A stretch of DNA of 20,977 nucleotides from positions 1 to 20,977 of the forward strand of contig JBFHRB010000020.1 of the NCBI GenBank assembly GCA_041591915.1, given 5' to 3'. Shown in pieces: positions 1 through 10,513 of this stretch. Positions within the stretch are counted from its first letter, which is position 1; every line of letters begins with the position of its first letter. The notes beneath the pieces were generated by a model. That model did no database searches. It worked only from the letters and a program-made list of their open reading frames with translations, and was not told where the DNA came from. Position numbers and translations under genes: made by a program. The DNA comes from JBFHRB01 sp041591915 (GTDB lineage: Bacteria; Actinomycetota; Nitriliruptoria; Nitriliruptorales; Nitriliruptoraceae).

Positions 1-1
1 C

Positions 2-781
2 GTCGCGCTCCTGCCGCGCGGCGGCCCGAGCGCGACCGATGAGGTCACGGGAAGCGCGACCGACGAGATCACCGGACTCGCGTCCGCCGTGGCATCGACG
101 GCCGGGTCTCGGGACGCGACAGCGGCTGCTCCCGGCATCGGCCCCGACGTGCAGGGCCAGCCGGGGCGGCCGGAGCCGACGTTCGTCGCCACCTCGCTGG
201 CCCGCCGCGACCACGGGGTCGGCAGCGTCATGGCCCTCGCGACCGTGGTCGCCCGCGGATGGCTCACCTCGGTCGGGCCGCGGCTGGAGGGCATCGAGCC
301 GGCGACCTCGCATCTGTACGTCGAGCACCTGGCCGTCGAGGCGATCGACGCGCCCGACGCCGGGCATGTGGTCGTCACCGTCCTCGCGACGGTCCTCGAC
401 GTCGAGGCGGACGCGTACACGTCCGCACGCGCGGTGCGCCTCGCCGTACCCGTGGCGATGACGCCCGATGGCCCGGCCCCTGCCGGACAACCGTGGTGGC
501 TCCCACCCCCCGGGCTGACACCGGCGCAGCCCGACTGGGGCAGCCCGGTCGAGGACGAGGCACTGCTGTCGCAGGCGGCGCAGGCGCTCGCGGCCGCCGG
601 GTACCGCGACGTCGAGAGCGTCGCCCTGCGACGCAGCGCCGGCTGGCCGGGCCTCGTCGAGTTCGACGGGAGGGCCCCGGGCGCCGACCACGTCGCTCCG
701 CACGCCGCCTGGGTCCGGCCCCACCTGGGTGCGCTCGTCGTCGCCGGCTGGCTGCCCGAGGACCCGAGGGGGGACCGATGA
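2..781 (+). CDS. Unrecognised protein, 5' end missing (possibly TcpC-like)
   Basis: The frame is open from the left edge, so the true start lies outside; 259 residues are visible, and a GTG at 89 is only an internal candidate. After a low-complexity Thr/Ser/Gly/Ala segment, a folded domain begins near visible residue 60. It shows alternating strands and helices, with the stretches HVVVTVLATVLDV and VRLAVPVAM followed by Pro-rich PWWLPPPGL. This order (a strand pair, a variable loop, then a proline-rich strand) resembles the NTF2-like repeats of TcpC/conjugal transfer proteins, but I see no diagnostic motif and the match is weak. No membrane segment is visible in the part present. The stop overlaps the next start as ATGA (778-781), so the two genes are probably translationally coupled and work together. 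Function unassigned. Confidence 0.75.
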   Translation, partial: VALLPRGGPSATDEVTGSATDEITGLASAVASTAGSRDATAAAPGIGPDVQGQPGRPEPTFVATSLARRDHGVGSVMALATVVARGWLTSVGPRLEGIEPATSHLYVEHLAVEAIDAPDAGHVVVTVLATVLDVEADAYTSARAVRLAVPVAMTPDGPAPAGQPWWLPPPGLTPAQPDWGSPVEDEALLSQAAQALAAAGYRDVESVALRRSAGWPGLVEFDGRAPGADHVAPHAAWVRPHLGALVVAGWLPEDPRGDR

Positions 782-1227
782 CCTCCGTTGCCCTGCAGGC
801 CAACGGCCAGCGCCGGATCCAGGTCCGCCCTCGTCCCGCTCCAGCGACACCGGACCCCGTCAGGCTGTGCGAGGCGATCTCCGTCGCGCTGTTCGAGGTC
901 GAGTCCGGGCGTCGGCCGTATCGCCAGATCCAGCCGCTCCTCAGCTACGCACTCGAAGAGCGGGTTCGCCGGCGCCTTCACCGCCGCGGCTCGCTCGGAG
1001 CCGCCGCGAGCCTCGTCGCCCGGCCCAGCGCTCCCGCGGAGGTCCTGTCGGTCCGGGCCGACGAGCCGGCCCCGGGCGTCGTCGAGGCCGTGGTCGTGAT
1101 CCGCTCGGGCGACCGGGTCGAGGCCGTCGCCGTGCGCTGCGAGCAGCATCGCGGCCGGTGGGTCGTCATGGACCTCAGCCGGCCGGATGATCCACCGACC
1201 CGGCGTGCGTCGGCCGCCACCCCCTGA
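778..1227 (+). CDS. Rv3235-family protein (DUF6459-like)
   Basis: A 149-residue protein starting at the ATG that overlaps the previous stop. An Arg/Pro-rich leader of about 25 residues precedes a compact domain with the family signature RLCEAISVALFEVESGRRPYRQ, then LLSYALEERVRRRL, and strands ending in GRWVVMDLSRP. This resembles the Rv3235 family, which is widespread in Actinobacteria and lies close to secA1 in Mycobacterium; its biochemical role is unknown to me. The closeness to secA here agrees with that. No signal peptide or membrane segment is visible, so it is probably cytoplasmic. The longer open frame running in from 259 overlaps the upstream gene and is not credible as an N-terminal extension. 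Confidence 0.82.
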   Translation: MTSVALQANGQRRIQVRPRPAPATPDPVRLCEAISVALFEVESGRRPYRQIQPLLSYALEERVRRRLHRRGSLGAAASLVARPSAPAEVLSVRADEPAPGVVEAVVVIRSGDRVEAVAVRCEQHRGRWVVMDLSRPDDPPTRRASAATP

Positions 1228-1342
1228 GCGCTCCGACAGCCTCATCGGCGGGCGCGGGTCTCACCGGAGGGCCATCGTTAACCTCACGGGACGTCATCGA
1301 GCGACCACCACCCGTCCTCGGTGACGACCTGGAGGATCCGGA

Positions 1343-3118
1343 GTGGCGCGGGGGCGTCAAGAGCAGGCAGACCGCATCGCGGTCGAGCGCTTCATGGGCT
1401 GGGCCCGGGTTGTTGGCGCGCTCCTGGCGTACTCGCAGTTCATCCCGTTCACGCACTTCCCTCCGGGGGTCAAGCCGTTCGGCCTCGGGATCGCGACCTT
1501 CTTCCTCCTGCACGGCCTGCTCACCCTGCGCCGGAACCGCGACAGCCGTGGGCCCGTGATCAGCGAGCGGCTCGAACGCGAACTCCTGGTGACGTTCGCG
1601 TTGGATCTCGCCGCTCTCACCGCGCTCAACCTCGCCCTGGCCTACGAGGAGGGATCGACGACGCGGGGGCTGCTGCTGCTGATGGTGCTCGAGGGCGCGA
1701 TGAAGTACCGGCGCTCCGGGGCGTTCGCGGTGTTCATCGTCGTGGTGTTCGAGGAACTCGCGCGGTTCGCCGTGCGGACGCAGATCTACGAGAAGAACTC
1801 GGACGTCGCCGAGGGCACGTTCTTCATGGGCCTCACGCTGTTGGTGGCCCTCTTCGCGGGCTGGATGGCCCACCTCGCCCACGAGGCACTCGAGAAGGCC
1901 AAGGATGCGACGCGTCGCGCGAACCTGGCCAACGAGGAGCTCGACGCGCTGAACCGCGTCATCCTGGCCGGGGTCGAGGGCATCGGCGAGCACTCGATGT
2001 CCGAGATGCTGGCCGAGATCACGGCCGCGCTGGATGCCGACCGCGCGCTCGTGGTCCTGCGTGACGACGATGGCGGCACGTACACGGCCGCCAGCCACGG
2101 GCACCAGACCGCACTCCTCGAGCCGGTCGTCGTCGACCGCAACACACCGCTCGACGACGTGCTGACGGGACGGACGAGCGATCCCTTCGTCACCGAGCGC
2201 CCCGACGAGGCCTACGCGCCCATCCGCGTCCACGGCGAGCTCCTGGGCGCCCTCATCGTCCGACGTGACGAGCCCCGAGAACGCTCGCTCCCACTCGGGG
2301 CGCTCTCGCGTGTGGCCCACCAGATCGGCCTCGTCATCCGCGCAGCGCAGGCCTACGCGCAGCAGGCAGCGCTCACCGATCGGATGCAGGAGCTCGAACA
2401 GCTGCGCGCCGACTTCGTGACGGTCGCGTCGCACGAGCTGCGGACGCCCGTCACCGCGATCCTCGGGTTCGCCGAGACCCTGCAGCGAGGTGACTCGTCG
2501 GTCGAGCCGTCGATCCTGATCGGCTCGATCCTCCGCCAGTCGCTCCGACTGCGCGCGCTCGTCGATGACCTCTCGACGGTCCTCGCACTCGACGGTGGGC
2601 GCCTCCGTGTCGAGGTGCAGGAGACGGTCGTCGCCCCCAGCGTGCTACGCGCCGTCGATCGCACCGACGCGCCCGTGGACGTGCGTGGCGAGCTCGCCGC
2701 GCGCGCGGTCTGCGACCCGCAGCGACTCGAGCAGGTGGTCCTGCAGCTCCTGCAGAACGGGATCGAGCACGGCGGCGGCCAGGGGCTCGCGGTCGAGGTC
2801 CGTGACGAGGCCGAGTCCATCGAGATCGTCGTGTGCGACGACGGACCCGGGGTGCCGGCCGACCTGCAGGCCAGGCTCTTCGACCGTTACGTCCAGGGCA
2901 CGGCAGCCCTCAACCACCAGCGCGGCAGCGGCCTCGGCCTCGCCATCGTCCGCGAGCTCACCGAGGCCATGGGCGGCCGGGCCTACCTCACGCCGAGCGA
3001 GGTGGGCGCCCGGTTCGTCGTCTCGCTCCCGCCCACGGCCGACGCGCCGGCGAGCGCGGAGGAGCGCCCCGCTGAGGCCGATCGCGAGGGCCTCGAGCAG
3101 GACGCCCGCCGCGCGTGA
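1343..3118 (+). CDS. Membrane sensor histidine kinase with GAF-like domain
   Basis: A 591-residue kinase. GTG 1343 is chosen because GGAGG lies at 1331-1335, 7 bases upstream. Residues about 18-180 hold roughly six hydrophobic segments (for example LLVTFALDLAALTALNLALAY and FFMGLTLLVALFAGWMAHLA). A short charged helix follows, then a GAF-like domain (about 200-330). The HisKA dimerisation helix carries the phospho-acceptor in VASHELRTPVTAILGF (His364). The HATPase domain (about 440-565) has the N box (Asn472), DDGPG (499-503) and GSGLGLAI. All catalytic motifs look intact, so it should autophosphorylate. The signal is unknown. No response regulator is adjacent; the only one in the window is a NarL type about 6.5 kb away, which is not the usual partner of a HisKA kinase. 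The last 30 residues are acidic and disordered. Confidence 0.9.
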   Translation: MARGRQEQADRIAVERFMGWARVVGALLAYSQFIPFTHFPPGVKPFGLGIATFFLLHGLLTLRRNRDSRGPVISERLERELLVTFALDLAALTALNLALAYEEGSTTRGLLLLMVLEGAMKYRRSGAFAVFIVVVFEELARFAVRTQIYEKNSDVAEGTFFMGLTLLVALFAGWMAHLAHEALEKAKDATRRANLANEELDALNRVILAGVEGIGEHSMSEMLAEITAALDADRALVVLRDDDGGTYTAASHGHQTALLEPVVVDRNTPLDDVLTGRTSDPFVTERPDEAYAPIRVHGELLGALIVRRDEPRERSLPLGALSRVAHQIGLVIRAAQAYAQQAALTDRMQELEQLRADFVTVASHELRTPVTAILGFAETLQRGDSSVEPSILIGSILRQSLRLRALVDDLSTVLALDGGRLRVEVQETVVAPSVLRAVDRTDAPVDVRGELAARAVCDPQRLEQVVLQLLQNGIEHGGGQGLAVEVRDEAESIEIVVCDDGPGVPADLQARLFDRYVQGTAALNHQRGSGLGLAIVRELTEAMGGRAYLTPSEVGARFVVSLPPTADAPASAEERPAEADREGLEQDARRA

Positions 3119-3150
3119 GGCTCGCGCGACCGCACGTGTCGGACGACGCC

Positions 3151-3177
3151 GGAATGCGCAGGCACGAACGCGCGGTT
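3151..3177 (+). promoter_or_regulatory. Candidate SigR/SigH-type promoter of the ECF sigma gene
   Basis: GGAAT (3151-3155), 19 bases, then GTT (3175-3177). SigR of Streptomyces and SigH of Mycobacterium recognise GGAAT/C with GTT about 18-19 bases downstream, and their own genes are autoregulated. The site lies just upstream of a sigma gene of that type, so autoregulation is the natural reading. If used, transcription would begin near 3184. Seen: the motif and spacing. Inferred: its use. Confidence 0.5.
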
Positions 3178-3190
3178 GTCCCTGCCACGT

Positions 3191-3781
3191 ATGGGTGAGC
3201 GACATCGACGACGCGAGGGCCGCCGAGCGGCCGCGGGCGCCAGCGTGTCCGTCGAAGAGCGTCACGCGGCCTTCCGTCGCTACGTGCTCCCCGAACTCGA
3301 CGTCCTGCGCCGGGTCGCACTGCGCCTCACGAACAGCGCTGCCGACGCGGACGACCTCGTCCAGGAGACCGTGCTCCGGGCCTACCGCGCACTCGACCGG
3401 TTCGACGGACGCCATCCCCGCGCCTGGCTGCTGACCATCCTGCGCAACACGAACGTCAACCGGGCCCGCAAGCGGACCCCCGACCTGCTCGACGACCAGG
3501 ACCGGGCCCTGAGCGCGATCCGCGCCGAGGGCTACGACGGCGAGTCAGGGCCGCAGGACGAGGTCATCGCGAACACGCCCGACCCCCGGGTCATCGAGGC
3601 GCTGAAGGCCCTGCCCGCCATCTACCGCGATGTCGTCTTCCTGGTCGACATCGACGGGCTCGCCTACCGCGAGGCCGCCGAGAAGCTCGGCGTCCCCATC
3701 GGCACGGTCATGAGTCGGTTGCACCGCGCACGTGGTCGCGTCCGCGCCCACCTCGAGGAGCACGGGTACGTGCGCACCTGA
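3191..3781 (+). CDS. SigR/SigH-like ECF sigma factor
   Basis: An ECF sigma-70 protein of 196 residues from ATG 3191. Region 2 (about 28-100) contains ADADDLVQETVLRAY and the helix PRAWLLTILRNTNVNRARK. Region 4 (about 135-190) contains LAYREAAEKLGVPIGTVMSRLHRARGRV, close to the SigR/SigH (RpoE-like) pattern. It redirects RNA polymerase to stress promoters. The start is uncertain: TTG 3176 lies within the candidate promoter and is unlikely; GTG 3245 gives a core of 178 residues beginning MSVEERHAAF; neither ATG 3191 nor GTG 3245 has a clear ribosome binding site. Streptomyces SigR also has long and short forms. SigR/SigH genes are normally followed by a zinc anti-sigma gene (rsrA/rshA); here the next gene is secA on the other strand, so no anti-sigma lies alongside. 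Confidence 0.88.
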   Translation: MGERHRRREGRRAAAGASVSVEERHAAFRRYVLPELDVLRRVALRLTNSAADADDLVQETVLRAYRALDRFDGRHPRAWLLTILRNTNVNRARKRTPDLLDDQDRALSAIRAEGYDGESGPQDEVIANTPDPRVIEALKALPAIYRDVVFLVDIDGLAYREAAEKLGVPIGTVMSRLHRARGRVRAHLEEHGYVRT

Positions 3782-3796
3782 CCTGGGGCGGGCCGG

Positions 3797-3801
<5 letters not shown>
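3777..3801. terminator. Hairpin over both convergent stop codons (sigma gene/secA)
   Basis: CCTGACC (3777-3783) and GGTCAGG (3795-3801) are perfect 7-base inverted repeats with an 11-base loop. The left arm contains the sigma gene's TGA (3779-3781) and the right arm contains the secA stop on the other strand (3797-3799). Its position fits a bidirectional terminator, but there is no T-run and the stem is short. Confidence 0.4.
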
Positions 3802-6838
<3,037 letters not shown>

Positions 6839-6847
6839 CGATGAACT

Positions 6848-6857
6848 CTGACGTCAG
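6848..6857. repeat. 10-bp palindrome before the secA start
   Basis: CTGACGTCAG is a perfect palindrome 9 bases upstream of the secA ATG, where a ribosome binding site would be expected. In RNA it could only form a very tight stem, so a DNA-binding site is likelier if it means anything. Confidence 0.25.
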
Positions 6858-6897
6858 CGGGAAGCGGGTGAGGTGCGCGGCTACGTGACCCGTCGGC

Positions 6898-6923
6898 AAC
6901 GGACAAGCGGCCGTTCGCGTTCC
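6898..6923 (-). promoter_or_regulatory. Candidate SigR/SigH-type promoter upstream of secA
   Basis: On the minus strand, GGAAC (6923-6919) is followed after exactly 18 bases by GTT (6900-6898). This matches the SigR/SigH pattern, points at secA and would leave a leader of about 50 bases to the ATG at 6838. A less specific sigA-like -10 (TACCAT, 6934-6929) is also present without a good -35. A chance match is possible in a 200-bp GC-rich gap. Confidence 0.4.
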
Positions 6924-7030
6924 CCCGCATGGTAGAGGGCGCGTGCCGACCGCATGCTGGCGCAGGTGTCCGCCATGCCGAGCCCGCGGGATCCCCGCGC
7001 GGCGAACTCGCCACGCGGCCTTCCGGTGGT

Positions 7031-7047
7031 CCAGCCCCTCAGGCTGG
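7031..7047 (-). terminator. Hairpin holding the stop codon of the small gene upstream of secA
   Basis: CCAGCC (7031-7036) and GGCTGG (7042-7047) form a perfect 6-base stem; the 5-base loop contains the stop codon (7041-7039). It is a weak terminator candidate without a U-run. Confidence 0.3.
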
Positions 7048-7356
7048 CGTGCGTCCCGTTGGAGCCAGGATGCGCGAGTCGATGTCGGTCGCGAACCGGC
7101 CCAGCTCACGCCTCATCTCCGCGTAGGCCTCCGTGCTCAGGATCTTGGTGAGCGACTCGAGGTGGTCCACGTCGATCTGCACGAAGATGCGGGCACCTGC
7201 CCCGACGACCGTGTAGTAGCCGCGGATGGCCCGGTAGCCCGGCTGGTCCTGCCACCAGGGCACCGCGACCCCGCGCACCCAGTCCGCGTAGTCCGCTTCC
7301 TCCGTCTTGGGCCGGAGCGTGTAGCTGATGAGCAGTTGGACGTTCCCGGTTTCCAT
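7039..7356 (-). CDS. Small protein, probable dimeric alpha/beta-barrel (monooxygenase-like) fold
   Basis: A 105-residue protein starting METGNVQLLISY; ATG 7356 is preferred over the longer frame to 7395 because GGGAGG lies 7 bases upstream. Strand QLLISYTLRP, helix EEADYADWVRGVAVPWW, strands YRAIRGYYTVVGAGARIFVQIDV, then helix SLTKILSTEAYAEMRRELGRFATD. This order and length suggest the ferredoxin-like antibiotic-biosynthesis-monooxygenase/NIPSNAP-type fold, which usually forms dimers. I do not recognise a specific family or active-site residues, so enzyme activity is not claimed. No signal peptide is visible, so it is probably cytoplasmic. It sits alone between acs and secA, with about 155 and 200 bp around it. 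Confidence 0.75.
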   Translation of the reverse strand: METGNVQLLISYTLRPKTEEADYADWVRGVAVPWWQDQPGYRAIRGYYTVVGAGARIFVQIDVDHLESLTKILSTEAYAEMRRELGRFATDIDSRILAPTGRTPA

Positions 7357-7460
7357 CCGCCGGCCTCCCTGCGCGCGTGCGTGACCGACCTCCAATGTGT
7401 CACGCCGCGACGGGTCGCGCGCGCGACACTCGGCCCACCGCGCCCGGGCCCATCGGGCGA

Positions 7461-7491
7461 TGACGCCGTGGGCCGCGCCCTACGGGCGTCA
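7461..7491 (-). terminator. Candidate terminator of acs
   Basis: TGACGCC (7461-7467) pairs with GGCGTCA (7485-7491), and two more pairs form after a single-base bulge. The stem starts about 20 bases after the acs stop. It is GC-rich with no U-run, as is common in actinobacteria. Confidence 0.4.
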
Positions 7492-7511
7492 GGGCCGCCT
7501 GTGCCCCGCCG

Positions 7512-9470
7512 TCAGTCCTCGTCTCCGGCCCCCTCGGCGAGGAACCGGTCGCGGATACCGGCGACGACGGTCGGATCGGCCAACGTCGTCGTGTCGCCGA
7601 GCTCATCGGACTCGGCGATGTTCTTCAGCAGCCGCCGCATGATCTTCCCGGACCGGGTCTTGGGGAGCTCGTCCGTGAACAACACGCGCCTGGGCTTGGC
7701 GATCGGTCCGATCATCTTGCCGACGTGGTCGCGGAGCTCGATGAGCAGCTCGTCGGTCGGCGTGACGCCGCCCAGGAGCGTGACGAAGGCGTTGATCGAC
7801 TGACCGGTGGTCGCGTCCGCGGCTCCGATGACCGCGGCCTCGGCGACCGACTCGTGGCTGACGAGGGCCGACTCGATCTCGGTGGTCGACATCCGGTGGC
7901 CCGAAACGTTCATCACGTCGTCGACGCGCCCGAGGAGCCAGTAGAAGCCGTCGCCGTCGCGCTTGGCGCCGTCCCCGGCGAAGTACCGGCCCTCGTAGGC
8001 CGACCAGTACGTCTCGCGGTAGCGCTCCTCGTCGCCCCAGATGCCGCGCAGCATCGACGGCCACGGCTCGGTGAGGACCAGGTAGCCACCACCCGGCACC
8101 CCCACCGGGTTGCCGGCGTCGTCGACGATGTCCGCCGAGATCCCTGGGAGCGGCTCGACCGCGGACCCGGGCTTGAGCGTCGAGGCGCCGGGGAGCGGGC
8201 TGATCATGATCCCGCCGGTCTCGGTCTGCCACCACGTGTCGACGACCGGGCAGCGCTCGCCCCCGATGACGTTCCAGTACCAGACCCAGGCCTCGGGGTT
8301 GATGGGCTCACCGACGGTGCCGAGCACGCGCAGGGACGACATGTCGTGGCGTTGCGGGTACGACTCGCCCCACTTCATGAACGTCCGGATCGCCGTCGGC
8401 GCCGTGTAGAAGATCGTGACGCCGTAGCGCTCGATCACGTCCCACAGCCGGTCCTTGTCGGGGAAGCCGGGGGCACCCTCGTACATGACGCTCGTCGCGC
8501 GATTCGCGAGAGGGCCGTAGACGATGTAGGTGTGGCCGGTGATCCACCCGATGTCCGCGGCGCACCAGTACACGTCGCTGTCGGGCTTGAGGTCGAACAC
8601 GTACCGGTGCGTGTACGTCGCGTGGGTCAGGTAGCCGCCGGTCGTGTGCATGATGCCCTTGGGCTTGCCCGTGGTCCCGCTCGTGTAGAGCAGGAAGAGC
8701 AGGTCCTCGGCGTCCATGGCCTCGGGTTCGCACTCCGTCGACTGCCCCTCGACGAGGTCCGCGTACCAGTGGTCGCGCCCCTGCGTCATGGGGGCGCCGT
8801 GGTCGGTGCGCCTGAGGACCACGACGTCGGTGATGGTCGGGCAGTCGGCGACCGCGTCGTCCGCGCTCGTCTTGAGGTCGACGACCTTGCCCATCCGCCA
8901 CGCACCGTCGGCCGTGACGAGGACCTTGGCCCCCGCGTCGTTGATGCGGTCCTTCAGCGACTGCGCCGAGAAACCACCGAAGACCACCGAGTGCGGGGCC
9001 CCGATGCGGGCACAGGCGAGCATCGCCACGGCCAGCTCCGGGACCATCCCCATGTAGAGGCAGACACGGTCGCCCCGCTCGACGCCGAGGCCCTTGAGCG
9101 CGTTCGCGAAGCGGCACACCTCGTCGAGGAGGTCGGTGTAGGTGATGGTGCGGGTGTCGCCGGGCTCACCCTCCCAGTGGAACGCGACCTTGTCGCCGTA
9201 CCCGGCCTCGACGTGGCGGTCGAGGCAGTTGTACGAGACGTTCAGCTTGCCCCCGATGAACCACTTGGCGAACGGCGCGTCCCACTCGGACACCTTGTCC
9301 CAGGGCTCGAACCAGGTCAGTGCGGACGCCTGCTCCTCCCAGAAGCCCTCCCGGTCGGCTGCGGCTCGGTCGTACAGGGACCGGTCGGGCGCGTTCGCCT
9401 GCGCCGCGAAGTCGGCGGGGGGTGGGAAGGTCCGGTCCTCGCTGAGGAGGTCCTCGATGGCGTCCGGCAT
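7512..9470 (-). CDS. acs: Acetyl-CoA synthetase (AMP-forming)
   Basis: A 652-residue enzyme, normal for Acs, which makes acetyl-CoA from acetate, ATP and CoA through acetyl-AMP in the cytoplasm. ATG 9470 is chosen over the frame start at 9563 because GGGAGGG lies about 8 bases upstream and MPDAIEDLLSEDRTFPP is the usual N-terminus. Visible motifs are the P-loop-like YTSGTTGKPKG (262-272), TWWQTETGGIM in the middle, YFAGDGAKRDGDGFYWLLGRVDDVMNVSGHR, and the C-terminal TRSGKIMRR, whose Lys609 is the residue acetylated to switch Acs off in Salmonella. Regulation by lysine acetylation is therefore likely. It sits alone, with a hairpin on each side, so it is probably transcribed singly. Confidence 0.97.
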   Translation of the reverse strand: MPDAIEDLLSEDRTFPPPADFAAQANAPDRSLYDRAAADREGFWEEQASALTWFEPWDKVSEWDAPFAKWFIGGKLNVSYNCLDRHVEAGYGDKVAFHWEGEPGDTRTITYTDLLDEVCRFANALKGLGVERGDRVCLYMGMVPELAVAMLACARIGAPHSVVFGGFSAQSLKDRINDAGAKVLVTADGAWRMGKVVDLKTSADDAVADCPTITDVVVLRRTDHGAPMTQGRDHWYADLVEGQSTECEPEAMDAEDLLFLLYTSGTTGKPKGIMHTTGGYLTHATYTHRYVFDLKPDSDVYWCAADIGWITGHTYIVYGPLANRATSVMYEGAPGFPDKDRLWDVIERYGVTIFYTAPTAIRTFMKWGESYPQRHDMSSLRVLGTVGEPINPEAWVWYWNVIGGERCPVVDTWWQTETGGIMISPLPGASTLKPGSAVEPLPGISADIVDDAGNPVGVPGGGYLVLTEPWPSMLRGIWGDEERYRETYWSAYEGRYFAGDGAKRDGDGFYWLLGRVDDVMNVSGHRMSTTEIESALVSHESVAEAAVIGAADATTGQSINAFVTLLGGVTPTDELLIELRDHVGKMIGPIAKPRRVLFTDELPKTRSGKIMRRLLKNIAESDELGDTTTLADPTVVAGIRDRFLAEGAGDED

Positions 9471-9520
9471 GGCAGTGGCCCTCCCGATGGTCCCGTCGTT
9501 GTGGAGCGTGACCGTAGTCA

Positions 9521-9530
9521 GCACCGGTGC
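9521..9530. promoter_or_regulatory. Palindrome in the acs upstream region
   Basis: GCACCGGTGC is a perfect 10-base palindrome about 50 bases before the acs ATG. A possible -10 (TACGGT on the minus strand, 9516-9511) follows it directly, but no -35 is clear. It could be an operator. Confidence 0.25.
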
Positions 9531-9569
9531 CACCGGGTAGGCGCCGTGGCCTCGGTCCGGCAACGGCGA

Positions 9570-9592
9570 CGGCCGCCCACGAGGGGCGGCCG
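9570..9592 (-). terminator. Terminator hairpin after the response regulator
   Basis: CGGCCGCCC (9570-9578) and GGGCGGCCG (9584-9592) form a perfect 9-base GC stem with a 5-base loop, beginning about 20 bases after the response regulator stop. There is no U-run. This is the strongest hairpin of the minus-strand block and separates this gene from acs. Confidence 0.6.
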
Positions 9593-9611
9593 GGCACGGA
9601 GCGCGAGTGCG

Positions 9612-10280
9612 CTACTTGATCTCGAGCAGCTTCTCGCGGACGGCGTAGACGACGGCTTCCATCCGGGAGTGCAGGTGGAGCTTCTCGAGGATGTTGCGGA
9701 CGTGGTTCTTGACGGTGTTCTCGGAGATGAAGAGCGCCTTGGCGATCTCGCGGTTGTTCATGCCCTGCGCGACGTGCTGGAGGACCTCCATCTCGCGCGG
9801 GGTGAGCCGCGGTGCCGGGACCTGCTGCTTCTCCTCCTCCTTCTTGATCATGGCGGCGAACTCGTTGAGGAGCTTCGACGCCATCGACGGGGAGATGAGC
9901 GACTGGCCGTTGTAGACCGAGCGGACGGCGTTGCCGATCTCGTCGATCGAGATCTCCTTGAGGAGGTACCCGTTCGCCCCGGCCTTGATGGCCTGGTAGA
10001 GGTCGTCCTCCTCGTCGCTGATGGTCAGCATGAGGATCTTGGCGTTCGGCACGTCCTCCTTGACGACGCGCGCTGCCTCGATGCCGCTGAGCACCGGCAT
10101 GCGGACGTCCATGACCATCACGTCCGGGATGTGCTCCCGTGCGAGGTCGACGGCCGTCTGCCCGTCGCCGGCCTCCCCGAGGACCTCGATGTCCGCTTCG
10201 TCCTCGAGGACCATCCGCAAGCCACGCCGGAACAGCTCGTGGTCGTCAGCGATGAGGATCCTGATGCGGTCCTCGGCCAT
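9612..10280 (-). CDS. NarL/LuxR-family response regulator
   Basis: A 222-residue two-component regulator. The receiver domain (about 5-120) has the acidic pair Asp12/Asp13, the phospho-acceptor Asp58 in VMVMDVRMP, the Thr in MLTISDEED and the Lys in GYLLKEIS. A Lys/Glu-rich linker (about 145-155) follows, then a LuxR-type helix-turn-helix (about 158-220): LTPREMEVLQHVAQGMNNREIAKALFISENTVKNHVRNILEKL. It should bind DNA as a dimer once phosphorylated, usually by a HisKA_3 kinase; none is next to it. ATG 10280 has GGAGGAG about 9 bases upstream. The 253-bp gap upstream contains a 16-bp palindrome that could be its own operator. Its place between hpf and secA differs from the mycobacterial arrangement. 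Confidence 0.95.
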   Translation of the reverse strand: MAEDRIRILIADDHELFRRGLRMVLEDEADIEVLGEAGDGQTAVDLAREHIPDVMVMDVRMPVLSGIEAARVVKEDVPNAKILMLTISDEEDDLYQAIKAGANGYLLKEISIDEIGNAVRSVYNGQSLISPSMASKLLNEFAAMIKKEEEKQQVPAPRLTPREMEVLQHVAQGMNNREIAKALFISENTVKNHVRNILEKLHLHSRMEAVVYAVREKLLEIK

Positions 10281-10458
10281 GTGGTGCTCTCCTCCGCAGG
10301 GGGTGGGCGGGCGGTTGGCTACCTAGTCCTCGCCGGTCCCCACCTTCGCGGTACTGGCGCAGAACCGTCCCCGATCGGGCGGGAATGCGCGCTCCCTGCG
10401 CATGAGTCTAGCCCATCGACCCCTGCTGGGAGGGGGAAGGGCGTTGCCCACATGGCCC

Positions 10459-10474
10459 AGGCGACTAGTCGCCT
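10459..10474. repeat. Perfect 16-bp palindrome
   Basis: AGGCGACTAGTCGCCT reads the same on both strands. It lies 60 bases past the hpf stop and about 180 bases before the response regulator start. It has no loop, so an operator for a dimeric DNA-binding protein fits better than a terminator. It does not match the mycobacterial DosR box. Confidence 0.5.
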
Positions 10475-10492
10475 AGCCCAGAGGGCACAGGC

Positions 10493-10513
10493 GCCCCCTG
10501 GTCACCATGGGGC
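10493..10513 (-). terminator. Imperfect hairpin after hpf
   Basis: GCCCC (10493-10497) pairs with GGGGC (10509-10513); inside, after one mismatch, TGGT and ACCA also mirror each other. It lies about 20 bases past the hpf stop, where a terminator would be expected. Confidence 0.35.

Noticed and set aside
3176..3781. Sigma factor starting at TTG 3176
   Set aside because: The TTG overlaps the GTT of the candidate promoter and has no ribosome binding site; ATG 3191 or GTG 3245 is likelier.
10459..10474. DosR/DevR box
   Set aside because: The mycobacterial box has a GGGACT...AGTCCC core; this palindrome does not align with it.
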